From Staphylococcus shinii (GTDB lineage: Bacteria > Bacillota > Bacilli > Staphylococcales > Staphylococcaceae): a stretch of 64,000 bases of DNA. Within the stretch, counting starts at the first letter, position 1. Every line of letters starts with the position of its first letter. A program made the translations under genes and the position numbers. The notes beneath the pieces are model-generated. The model was not told where the DNA came from, ran no database searches, and saw nothing but the letters and a program-made list of their open reading frames with translations. The stretch lies in the NCBI RefSeq assembly GCF_017583065.1, contig NZ_JAGEVL010000001.1, forward strand, positions 310,001-374,000, in the 5' to 3' direction. Positions 29,439 through 37,386 of the stretch are shown piece after piece.

Positions 29439-29576
29439 GTGAACATTTCACTTCCTCTAAGTTTTTATGTATCCATACTAACATAGTTTTAACATATGGC
29501 TAATATTTATAAGTGACACATCAAAATATTTTCATTTATACTAGAATTAAATTAACAAAAGGGTAGGAGTGTCTAT

Positions 29577-30326
29577 ATGATTGGTAAACATTATGTTTTA
29601 ACTGGAGGGACTAGTGGATTAGGACAATCTTTACTAGAATTATTATTAAAAAAACAGGTACACGTAACTGTGCTGACACGTAATCCACAAAAAATCGAGG
29701 GAAAGTATGACACTTCATTATTAACAGTCTTAAAATGTGATTTACAGTCTCAAGAACAAATTTTAAATCTCAAAAATCAATTTGATGATAAAAGTATTGA
29801 CGGCATTATCTATAGTTCAGGATTAGGCTACTTTAAATCAATTGAACAACATACAACAGAAGAAATGCTTGAGACTTACAATTTAAACGTAGTTAATTTC
29901 AATACTTTATTAGCTACGTTACAACCATTTTTTAGCATGTTTCCTACAATTGTTGGTATTGGTAGTCAATCTGCATTTTTAACCCAAGCTTACGCAGCCC
30001 ATTACGGTGCCAGTAAAGCAGCATTTAATCAAGTACTTAATGCATTGCGTATCGAAAAACCAAATTACCACGTATTGACTGTCAACACAGGACCAATTGC
30101 CACGCCGTTTCACGCGAAAGCAGACCCGTCATTAGCCTTTGCTCAAAAATACAAGAGTATCATGCTTGACCCTAATGAATTAGCCCATAAAATCATAAAA
30201 GGGATGCTCAGTACAAAACAAGAAATTAATGAACCTAAATGGATGCATTTGTTTTTACGAATATATCAAATTGCGCCAAGATTCGTCGAAAAACATTTCA
30301 CATTCCTGTTTAAAAACAAAATGTAA
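29577..30326 (+). CDS. Short-chain dehydrogenase/reductase
   Basis: This 249-residue classical SDR has the cofactor motif TGGTSGLG (9-16), SSGLGYF at the NNAG position, Ser130, and the active-site Tyr143-Lys147 in AHYGASKAAF. Arg36 after the second strand (LTRNPQK) suggests NADPH preference. The substrate is unknown. It has its own ribosome site (GTAGGAGTG) and is followed by an unusual repeat-containing gap. Confidence 0.85.
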   Translation: MIGKHYVLTGGTSGLGQSLLELLLKKQVHVTVLTRNPQKIEGKYDTSLLTVLKCDLQSQEQILNLKNQFDDKSIDGIIYSSGLGYFKSIEQHTTEEMLETYNLNVVNFNTLLATLQPFFSMFPTIVGIGSQSAFLTQAYAAHYGASKAAFNQVLNALRIEKPNYHVLTVNTGPIATPFHAKADPSLAFAQKYKSIMLDPNELAHKIIKGMLSTKQEINEPKWMHLFLRIYQIAPRFVEKHFTFLFKNKM

Positions 30327-30361
30327 AGAACCACTTCTCTAAAGAGCCACTTCTTGTAAGG

Positions 30362-30463
30362 GTTAGTGGCTCTTACACCTGAGTACGTACTCAGGTGTTC
30401 CGCTTTTTAAGAGTTAGTGGGACTTATGCATGAGCATAAGCTCATGTGATTTATTTCTGAAAA
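30362..30463. repeat. Two tandem 51-bp units, each carrying a hairpin
   Basis: Units 30362-30412 and 30413-30463 both begin GTTAGTGG and both carry a palindrome centred 51 bp apart. Unit 1 has a perfect 24-bp palindrome (30375-30398, half-site ACACCTGAGTAC); unit 2 has CATGAGC/GCTCATG around ATAA (30429-30446). Several arm positions differ between units in both strands of the stem, keeping the pairing. An extra pair AAGAGCCACT/AGTGGCTCTT (from about 30342) overlaps unit 1. Confidence 0.75.
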
Positions 30464-30640
30464 CACGTCATCTCAAGTTCTCATTGAAAATCCCTCTAAA
30501 ACGATTCATAGTCTTATAAGAATAAAAATTGTTTGATTTTGTGGACGCCACATCATTCGGATACTATCATTTGCGGGAATAAGAACTGGAGTTTTCATTG
30601 ATAGGGTAAGTTGAGTGATATTATAATCTTTATACAAAAG

Positions 30641-30681
30641 GCACCCCATAAGTTAGATTTTCAGTCTAAATTTTGGGGTGC
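30641..30681. terminator. Hairpin with IS3-like ends, probable terminator of the aldo/keto reductase gene
   Basis: GCACCCCATAAGTTAGA faces TCTAAATTTTGGGGTGC, pairing at most positions. On the minus strand the stem is followed by CTTTTG, which suits the end of the minus-strand reductase gene. The arm sequence resembles the terminal repeats of some IS3-family elements, but no transposase is present. Confidence 0.55.
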
Positions 30682-30765
30682 ACATCATTTTTAAATACGG
30701 ATTAGTCCTTTAACTTGAGAATTGGGATATATGTCTCAGGCTTTTTGTACACACGTTTTAGCTCA

Positions 30766-31680
30766 TTATTTCAAATGTTGTGTATATTCTAAATTTTTAA
30801 CTCTTTCACGAGCAGCTTTTAATTGTTCTAAACTAATATCTCTTGAAAGCTGATAGTTCTTCACATTCTCATCTAATTGATCCACGCTACTTGCGCCAAC
30901 TATAATCGAACCTAGGGCGTCATGCGAAGTAAGGTAATTAAATGTTAAACCTGTTAAATTACTTTCTATTTCTTTAATAGAAGCAATTGTTTCTCCTAAT
31001 TCTTGATAACTATAATCAAAAATACCTTCAGCAAACTTATCATCTAAAGCTTGATTACTATTAGAAGTTAATAATCCTTTGAATACTGGCCCACGTGCGA
31101 GTACTTTCACTTTTTGTGCATGTATATCATCCAATAATGCTTCTGGTCTATTATCAATTAAGTTAAATTGTGACATTAGCGTTTCAATATCACTATGCTC
31201 CAAATAATAATCAATTACATTTGGGCGTATAGAAGAAATACCATAAGCACGCACTAAACCTTCTTGTTTTAACTCATCAAATGCACTTATCGTTTCATCT
31301 AAAGGATCATCAATTGTTCCCCCGTGTAATTGATACAAATCTAAATGATCTAATCCTAAACGTTTTAGTGAGGCTTTTACGGCTTCTTTAATATATGCTT
31401 TTGACGGATCCCAAAAAGTAGAACCATCTTGAGCCAAATGATTACCAACTTTTGTACCTATAACAATATTATCTCTATCTTGGTATTTTTTTAATGCCTT
31501 GCCAACAATATCTTCATTGATACCTTTATCATAAATATCTGCTGTATCAAAATAAGTAATGCCATGTTCTATCGCGCGATCAATAATTGGTTCTGCTTTA
31601 TTATAATCAGTACCTAAACTCATACAACCCAAACCTAATTCTGAAACCTCGATACCACTTCTTAATACATTTTTTTGCAT
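30766..31680 (-). CDS. Aldo/keto reductase
   Basis: This 304-residue (beta/alpha)8 oxidoreductase carries the catalytic tetrad: Asp in YFDTADIYDKG with Tyr in the same segment, Lys in VIGTKVG and His in LYQLHGGT. The end has the NADPH-binding IIVGASSVDQLDENV. It uses NADPH to reduce an unknown carbonyl. GAAAGGAG precedes the ATG. It is divergent from the nudix gene. Confidence 0.88.
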   Translation of the reverse strand: MQKNVLRSGIEVSELGLGCMSLGTDYNKAEPIIDRAIEHGITYFDTADIYDKGINEDIVGKALKKYQDRDNIVIGTKVGNHLAQDGSTFWDPSKAYIKEAVKASLKRLGLDHLDLYQLHGGTIDDPLDETISAFDELKQEGLVRAYGISSIRPNVIDYYLEHSDIETLMSQFNLIDNRPEALLDDIHAQKVKVLARGPVFKGLLTSNSNQALDDKFAEGIFDYSYQELGETIASIKEIESNLTGLTFNYLTSHDALGSIIVGASSVDQLDENVKNYQLSRDISLEQLKAARERVKNLEYTQHLK

Positions 31681-31838
31681 GTCGTTTCTCCTTTCGATAC
31701 ACTTAAATCATAGGGTGTAAAAACAATATATGCAATATTACTTAATTTGATGTGTATATTAACTGTAATAGTGCTCCCTACATACTACCGTATATATCTT
31801 AACAATAACTCAAATCAAATAAAAGGAACGTGATTAAA

Positions 31839-32381
31839 ATGAACCTATATGAAAAGACCATACATAGTACATCCATTTATCAAGGAGCCATTATTGATTT
31901 AGAAGTACACGATGTTGAATTACCCGATGGTAAAACATCTAAACGTGAACTTGTTTATCATAATGGCGCTGTAGCAGTTTGTGCAGTAACACCTGAGAAT
32001 AAGGTGTTACTTGTTAAACAATTTCGTAAACCAGCTGAAAAACCTTTATTAGAAATACCAGCAGGCAAACTTGAAATAGATGAAGTACGCACAGAAGCTG
32101 CTAAGCGTGAATTAGAAGAAGAAACAGGTTATATCGCTGAAGAGCTAGAACTAATAACTGAGATGTACGGATCTCCTGGCTTTTCAAATGAAAAAATATC
32201 AATCTATTTGGCTAAAGACTTAAAAGTAGGTCAAATGAATCTAGATGACGATGAATTTATTGAATTAGAACAATACTCTCTATTAGAAATCAAAGACATG
32301 CTTAAAAACAAACAATTTGAGGATGCTAAAACTATTATTGCATTGCAATACTTACTCCTTAATTATAATGATTATAAATAA
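31839..32381 (+). CDS. nudF: ADP-ribose pyrophosphatase (Nudix)
   Basis: This 180-residue hydrolase has a full Nudix box starting at GKLEIDEVRTEAAKR and ending REL-EEETGY, matching GX5EX7REUXEEXGU. N-terminal KRELVYHNGAVAV and VKQFRKPAEKPLLEIPAG are typical of ADP-ribose pyrophosphatases. The ATG at 31839 lies 10 bases after AAGGAA; the in-frame GTG at 31830 is too close. It precedes fur. Confidence 0.9.
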   Translation: MNLYEKTIHSTSIYQGAIIDLEVHDVELPDGKTSKRELVYHNGAVAVCAVTPENKVLLVKQFRKPAEKPLLEIPAGKLEIDEVRTEAAKRELEEETGYIAEELELITEMYGSPGFSNEKISIYLAKDLKVGQMNLDDDEFIELEQYSLLEIKDMLKNKQFEDAKTIIALQYLLLNYNDYK

Positions 32382-32450
32382 GAAACGTGTATACTTGCGT
32401 ATTTTATCAATTACTGGTATTTTATATATAAATCATTATACAAATTAAAA

Positions 32451-32465
32451 TGATTATAATTATTA
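32451..32465. promoter_or_regulatory. Candidate Fur box overlapping the fur -10
   Basis: TGATTATAATTATTA matches the 7-1-7 Fur pattern TGATAATNATTATCA at 12 of the 14 defined positions and includes a TATAAT (32455-32460). It ends 20 bp before the fur start, which fits autoregulation. No good -35 is seen, and the local AT-richness makes chance matches possible. Confidence 0.45.
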
Positions 32466-32484
32466 GTAGGGGAGTGAGGCTTCC

Positions 32485-32931
32485 GTGGAAGAACGTCTAA
32501 ATCGCGTGAAGCAACAATTACAACAATCTTCATATAAATTAACGCCACAACGTGAAGCGACGTTACGTGTATTAATTGAAAATGAGAAAGATCATTTAAG
32601 TGCTGAAGATGTATATTTAAAAGTAAAAGACAAAGCACCTGAAATAGGTTTAGCTACTGTCTATCGTACACTTGAATTATTATCCGAACTTAAAGTAGTT
32701 GATAAAATTAATTTCGGAGATGGTGTTGCTCGATTTGATTTGCGCAAAGAAGGTGCAAAACATTTCCATCATCATCTTGTTTGTATGGAATGTGGTAAAG
32801 TTGAAGAAATTGAGGAAGATTTATTACCTCAAGTAGAGGAACGCGTTGAACAAGATTTTAATTTTAGAATTCTAGATCACCGTTTAACGTTTCATGGCGT
32901 GTGTTCAAATTGCCAAGCTCAAGGTAAGTAA
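32485..32931 (+). CDS. fur: Ferric uptake regulator
   Basis: This 148-residue repressor has a winged helix (LSAEDVYLKVKDKAPEIGLATVYRTLELL, about 39-67), the metal-binding HFHHH (93-97), CMEC (Cys100, Cys103) and a second CSNC (Cys140, Cys143) for structural zinc. Among Fur-family members the two CxxC pairs and the TVYRTLE helix fit Fur, with PerR and Zur less likely. It starts with GTG after GGGGAG. It lies between nudF and xerD, the staphylococcal order. Confidence 0.9.
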   Translation: MEERLNRVKQQLQQSSYKLTPQREATLRVLIENEKDHLSAEDVYLKVKDKAPEIGLATVYRTLELLSELKVVDKINFGDGVARFDLRKEGAKHFHHHLVCMECGKVEEIEEDLLPQVEERVEQDFNFRILDHRLTFHGVCSNCQAQGK

Positions 32932-32974
32932 TCGCGTACGCACAAAAAACCTTTTATGAATAGAGGTGTTAAGC

Positions 32975-33862
32975 TTGGACGATATAATTGAAGAATACTT
33001 AAAATTTATACAATTAGAAAAAGGATTGAGCACGAATACAATAGGTGCATATCGTAGAGATTTAAAAAAATACAAAGCTTTCATAGAACTTCAAAAAATT
33101 AGCCACATTGACTTCGTTGATAGACAAGCTGTTCAATTATGTCTTGGTCATTTACATGATGATGGAGCATCCGCAAAATCTTTAGCACGTTTTATATCAA
33201 CGGTTAGAAGTTTTCATCAATTCGCGCTAAGAGAAAAATATGCTGCAAAAGATCCAACTGTACTAATTGAAACACCTAGATATGACCGTAAGTTACCTGA
33301 TGTACTAGAAATTAATGAAGTGTTAGCGTTATTAGAAACACCAAACCTATCAAAAAATAATGGCTATAGAGACCGCACGATGTTAGAGCTTCTATATGCA
33401 ACAGGCATGCGTGTCTCTGAATTAATTCAAATTGAACTTGAAGATATCAATTTAATTATGGGATTTGTTAAAGTATTTGGTAAAGGGAATAAGGAACGTA
33501 TCATTCCATTAGGTGATGCTGTTATTGATTATTTGACTACATATATAGATACAGTAAGGCCACAATTATTAAAAAGAACCGTCACTGATGTATTATTTTT
33601 AAATATGCATGGTAAACCATTATCTAGACAAGCGATATGGAAAATGATCAAACAAAATGGGGTCAAAGCAAATATAAATAAATCTTTAACGCCGCATACT
33701 TTAAGACATTCATTTGCTACCCATTTATTAGAAAATGGTGCAGATTTACGAGCTGTTCAAGAAATGTTAGGGCATTCCGACATTTCTACAACGCAACTTT
33801 ATACACACGTATCAAAATCACAAATCCGCAAAATGTATAATGAATTTCATCCACGTGCATAA
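32975..33862 (+). CDS. xerD: Site-specific tyrosine recombinase XerD
   Basis: This 295-residue recombinase resolves chromosome dimers at dif with XerC. The N-terminal SAM-like domain is followed by the catalytic domain with Arg146, Lys170, His241-x2-Arg244 (TPHTLRHSF), His267 (LGHSD) and Tyr276 (TQLYTHV). TTG at 32975 is chosen: GAGGTG lies about 6 bases before it and it gives a protein of the XerD length; the GTG at 32966 is inside that ribosome site. Confidence 0.95.
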   Translation: MDDIIEEYLKFIQLEKGLSTNTIGAYRRDLKKYKAFIELQKISHIDFVDRQAVQLCLGHLHDDGASAKSLARFISTVRSFHQFALREKYAAKDPTVLIETPRYDRKLPDVLEINEVLALLETPNLSKNNGYRDRTMLELLYATGMRVSELIQIELEDINLIMGFVKVFGKGNKERIIPLGDAVIDYLTTYIDTVRPQLLKRTVTDVLFLNMHGKPLSRQAIWKMIKQNGVKANINKSLTPHTLRHSFATHLLENGADLRAVQEMLGHSDISTTQLYTHVSKSQIRKMYNEFHPRA

Positions 33863-33905
33863 ACACAGACCAGTTTATTCGTAGAATAACTAGCCTGTGT
33901 TTTTA
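33863..33905 (+). terminator. Terminator after xerD
   Basis: ACACAG...CCAGTT.ATTC pairs with GAATAACT..CTGTGT and is followed by TTTTT. Confidence 0.85.
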
Positions 33906-33937
33906 TATGTCTAATATTCAAAATTGAACTTATATCG

Positions 33938-34444
33938 TTACCTTTTGGAATTTTTTCTTTCTTGAAGCGCTTGTAGACGCGCTGCATGAACTTCAGTTCT
34001 ATCTCTTTCTAAATGATGATTTACTATATAACTATCCTCTATAGTATAATCAGTCATCGTAAAGTTAGGGTATGACTTTAATATAGCTTGTTGCATAGTA
34101 GAAGTTAATGGCAATTGTATTGGTACAAAATTATCGTTATTTTTAGCTGCTTTGATTAATTCTAAAAGCATCGTTTTATACGATTCTATTTCAATGCCTA
34201 AGTCTATTGCATCAGTATATGCTTCGATTACATTTAACGCTTTACTAAATGATCTCATGGCACCTTTATAATTAGCTCGACGAAAATGATAACACCCTGT
34301 TGCTAGTAAGATTAAACTTACGACGGCATCGTCTTTACGAAAGTGTTCGTTGTCTTTCCATGCTTCTTCTAATATGTCGTGACACAAAAAGTAGTGTTGT
34401 TTCGTGTGAAAGTGAAAATAAAAATCTTTTAAAGCTTTTTCCAT
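33938..34444 (-). CDS. DUF309 domain protein
   Basis: This 168-residue helical protein matches the DUF309 family, with FLCHDILEEAWK and LILLATGCYHFRRANYKGAMRSF. Such proteins are small TPR-like helical bundles of unknown role. It has no membrane segment or signal peptide. GGAGCGG lies before the ATG. It is transcribed away from scpA, so the two share a divergent promoter region. Confidence 0.8.
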   Translation of the reverse strand: MEKALKDFYFHFHTKQHYFLCHDILEEAWKDNEHFRKDDAVVSLILLATGCYHFRRANYKGAMRSFSKALNVIEAYTDAIDLGIEIESYKTMLLELIKAAKNNDNFVPIQLPLTSTMQQAILKSYPNFTMTDYTIEDSYIVNHHLERDRTEVHAARLQALQERKNSKR

Positions 34445-34536
34445 ATTAAAACCGCTCCAAATTTAAATGTTTACAATAAACATGCTATAATATTTTAGTG
34501 AATTACGCACTTAACTTGCGATATGAGGTAGATAAA

Positions 34537-35271
34537 ATGTATGAAGTAAAGTTAGATGCCTTTAATGGTCCATTAGACTTATTATTGCATCTTATTCAAA
34601 AAATTGAAATCGATATTTATGATATTCCAATGAAGGAATTAACTGAACAGTATATGCAATATATTCATGCGATGAATCAGTTAGAAATAAATATTGCAAG
34701 TGAATACTTAGTGATGGCTTCTGAATTACTTGTGATTAAAAGTAAGTTGCTTTTACCACAATCAAATGAAGAAGAAACTTTAGATGATGACCCACGTGAT
34801 GATTTAGTCGGTCGTTTAATAGAATATCAAAATTATAAAGCATACACAGAAATTCTAAATGAAAAGAAATCAGAACGTGCTTACTATTTTTCGAAGCATC
34901 CAACCGATTTGTCACATTTAGAATCCACAGAAACATGGGATTCAGAAAATACAATAGATTTAACAGAATTAATCATTGCCTATCAGAAAGTAAAAAATAG
35001 AGTGGAATTTAATACACCTAAAACTGTTGATATACACAAAGAAACATTTACTATTCAGCAGGCTACAACACAAGTTTCTGAACGTTTAAAGCAACATGAT
35101 TCTTTTAATTTCTTTAGTTTGTTTAATTTTACTGAACCCGTTGAAATGGTTGTAACACATTTTCTAGCAATACTTGAAATGTCTAAATCTGGTATTGTTA
35201 ATATTGAACAACCCAAAAGTTTTGATGATATCAATATTTTAAGAGGGGTAAACTATGGCATTGAACGTTAA
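34537..35271 (+). CDS. scpA: Segregation and condensation protein A
   Basis: This 244-residue kleisin binds the Smc heads with ScpB to organise and separate chromosomes. It begins [20 protein letters not shown] and has the [15 protein letters not shown] segment and a C-terminal winged helix. The ATG at 34537 follows GAGG; the upstream in-frame GTG at 34498 would add 13 unrelated residues. It overlaps scpB by 17 bp. Confidence 0.95.
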   Translation: MYEVKLDAFNGPLDLLLHLIQKIEIDIYDIPMKELTEQYMQYIHAMNQLEINIASEYLVMASELLVIKSKLLLPQSNEEETLDDDPRDDLVGRLIEYQNYKAYTEILNEKKSERAYYFSKHPTDLSHLESTETWDSENTIDLTELIIAYQKVKNRVEFNTPKTVDIHKETFTIQQATTQVSERLKQHDSFNFFSLFNFTEPVEMVVTHFLAILEMSKSGIVNIEQPKSFDDINILRGVNYGIER

Positions 35272-35803
35272 AGGAATCCTAGAATCACTACTTTATACAG
35301 CTGGTGATGAAGGTTTAGATAAGAAACAATTACTTGAAATTTTAGAAATAGATGAAGCTACTTTATCAGAACTTGTAAATACATATGAATCTGATGGTCT
35401 ATTGATTCAACATTATGGTCAAACTTATGTATTAACAACTAAAAAAGAAGCTTCGGAATATATCGAAAAATTAATTGAACAAAAATCAAAAATGAAGTTA
35501 TCACAAGCCGCAATGGAATCTTTATCTATTATTGCCTATAACCAACCTTTATCACGAAGCGATATTGAAATGATTAGAGGTATTAATTCCGATGGCGCTG
35601 TTAAAACTTTAATTGCTAGAGGTCTTGTAGAAGCAAAAGAACAAGCTGATTCAAGAAGTCAACAGCTCTATACCACCGAATTATTTCTAAATGTATTTGG
35701 TATTGAGCATTTGGATGATTTACCTACGACAGATGAAGAAGATGAAGAAATCGAAGCATTCTTCAGTAATTTAGTGAACCAAAAAGGAGAAAATAATGAA
35801 TAA
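35255..35803 (+). CDS. scpB: Segregation and condensation protein B
   Basis: This 182-residue partner of ScpA has two winged helices (about 1-70 and 80-160), with [20 protein letters not shown] and [16 protein letters not shown], and an acidic tail. AAGAGGGG precedes the ATG. rluB overlaps its end by 8 bp. Confidence 0.96.
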   Translation: MALNVKGILESLLYTAGDEGLDKKQLLEILEIDEATLSELVNTYESDGLLIQHYGQTYVLTTKKEASEYIEKLIEQKSKMKLSQAAMESLSIIAYNQPLSRSDIEMIRGINSDGAVKTLIARGLVEAKEQADSRSQQLYTTELFLNVFGIEHLDDLPTTDEEDEEIEAFFSNLVNQKGENNE

Positions 35804-36533
35804 AGAGACAGAAAGACTACAAAAACGTATCGCTAATAGTGGTTACACATCACGCCGTAAAGCAGAAACGCTTATTACAGAAGGTAAGGTTAAAGTTAAT
35901 GGGACAGTAGTTACTGAATTAGGCACAAAAGTGAAAACTTCAGATAGTATAGAAGTTGAAGGAATTAAACTCGAACAAGAAGATAAGTTATACATTCTAT
36001 TTTATAAACCAGCGCAAGTGATTACAAGTGTGTCTGACGATAGAGGTAGAAAAGTCGTAACAGATTACTTTAAAGAAATTAAAACTAGAATATACCCTGT
36101 TGGCCGATTAGACTATGACACTTCAGGATTACTTTTATTAACAAACGACGGGGAATTTACAAATTTAATGACGCACCCTCGCTATAAAATAAAGAAAAAG
36201 TATGTGGTAAAATTAAAAGGATACTTAATGAGAGAAGAAGTTAAAGCTTTAGAACAAGGTATAAAATTAGAAGACGGTGTCACACAACCTGCTATTGTAA
36301 AAGTGAAGAATCAAGATAAAGATAAAAATAATACACTCGTTGAAATTACAATTACAGAAGGACGCAACCGCCAAGTTCGACGTATGTTTGAACATTTTGG
36401 GCATCAAGTATCTAAACTTCAACGTATTGAATTTGGTCCACTAGACTTAAAAGGTTTAAACGCAGGTGAAGGCAGAGTATTAACACCACACGAAGTTAAA
36501 ACGATTCGCCACCTTGCAGAGCACGGTAAATAA
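35796..36533 (+). CDS. rluB: 23S rRNA pseudouridine synthase (RluB/RsuA family)
   Basis: This 245-residue enzyme has an N-terminal S4 RNA-binding domain (about 1-60, [13 protein letters not shown]) and the catalytic [17 protein letters not shown] with Asp106. [12 protein letters not shown] is also typical. The RluB specificity (position 2605 region of 23S rRNA) is inferred from operon position after scpAB. GGAG lies before the ATG. Confidence 0.92.
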   Translation: MNKETERLQKRIANSGYTSRRKAETLITEGKVKVNGTVVTELGTKVKTSDSIEVEGIKLEQEDKLYILFYKPAQVITSVSDDRGRKVVTDYFKEIKTRIYPVGRLDYDTSGLLLLTNDGEFTNLMTHPRYKIKKKYVVKLKGYLMREEVKALEQGIKLEDGVTQPAIVKVKNQDKDKNNTLVEITITEGRNRQVRRMFEHFGHQVSKLQRIEFGPLDLKGLNAGEGRVLTPHEVKTIRHLAEHGK

Positions 36534-36616
36534 ATATTAATTTCACTTCTTCTATGGTTATGAGAATTTTTTCACAAACTTTGAAGTCACAGTCACTTTT
36601 CATGTCTAACCTATGA

Positions 36617-36622
36617 TATAAT
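36617..36622 (+). promoter_or_regulatory. Extended -10 of the srrAB promoter
   Basis: TATGATATAAT gives a consensus TATAAT with an upstream TG, 42 bp before the srrA start. No strong -35 is present at 17 bp. Confidence 0.6.
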
Positions 36623-36663
36623 ATTGTTGAATTTGAAAGTAGCAGTGTGGGAGGTATATATGC

Positions 36664-37386
36664 ATGTCAAACGAAATACTTATCGTAGACGATGAAGATA
36701 GAATCAGAAGATTATTAAAATTATATCTTGAAAGAGAGTCTTTTGAAATACACGAAGCAAGTAATGGTAATGAAGCATATAAAATGGCTGTAGAACATGA
36801 TTATGCTTGTATTTTATTGGATTTAATGCTACCAGAAATGGACGGAATCACTGTAGCATCTCGTTTAAGAGAACATAAAGAAACACCCATCATTATGTTA
36901 ACTGCAAAAGGTGAGGAAACTAATAGAGTAGAAGGTTTTGAATCTGGCGCTGACGATTATATCGTAAAGCCATTTTCACCACGTGAAGTTGTGTTACGTG
37001 TCAAAGCATTATTAAGACGCACACAAGTTGCATCTACTGAACAAAGTGAGCCTCACGCAAGAGATTTAATAGAATTCGATCACTTAGTTATAGACAATGA
37101 TGCGCACCGAGTGTTAGCTGATGGTAATCAAGTGAACTTAACGCCTAAAGAATATGAGCTATTAATCTTCTTAGCTAAAACACCGAATAAAGTATTCGAT
37201 AGAGAACAATTATTAAAAGAAGTTTGGCATTACGAGTTCTATGGAGACTTGCGTACAGTAGACACGCACGTTAAACGTTTAAGAGAAAAATTAAATCGAG
37301 TATCAGAAGATGCAGCTTATATGATACAAACTGTATGGGGCGTAGGTTATAAATTTGAAGTCAAATCAAATAATGAACCTACTTAA
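36664..37386 (+). CDS. srrA: Respiratory response regulator SrrA (ResD-like)
   Basis: This 240-residue OmpR-type regulator has a receiver domain with Asp9, Asp10, the phosphoacceptor Asp53 (LLDLMLPEMDG) and Lys in IVKPFSPRE, and a C-terminal winged helix (LTPKEYELLIFL, DTHVKRLREK). SrrAB controls staphylococcal respiration, anaerobic metabolism and nitric oxide defence in response to the menaquinone pool. GGGAGG precedes the ATG. srrB begins inside its 3' end. Confidence 0.95.
   Translation: MSNEILIVDDEDRIRRLLKLYLERESFEIHEASNGNEAYKMAVEHDYACILLDLMLPEMDGITVASRLREHKETPIIMLTAKGEETNRVEGFESGADDYIVKPFSPREVVLRVKALLRRTQVASTEQSEPHARDLIEFDHLVIDNDAHRVLADGNQVNLTPKEYELLIFLAKTPNKVFDREQLLKEVWHYEFYGDLRTVDTHVKRLREKLNRVSEDAAYMIQTVWGVGYKFEVKSNNEPT

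Larger units (their letters stand above)
30327..30765. other. Repeat-rich gap between the SDR gene and the aldo/keto reductase gene
   Basis: This 439-bp stretch has no supported ORF. It holds a two-unit tandem hairpin repeat (30362-30463), a hairpin with IS3-like ends (30641-30681) and a short plus-strand hairpin with T tract (30717-30745). The middle part (about 30470-30600) is less AT-rich than other gaps and shows nothing I can name. Confidence 0.6.

Noticed and set aside
30375-30398. Perfect 24-bp palindrome considered as an attachment or dif-like site
   Set aside because: It has no resemblance to the dif sequence, no integrase beside it and no flanking duplicated gene end; it is better explained as part of the tandem hairpin units.
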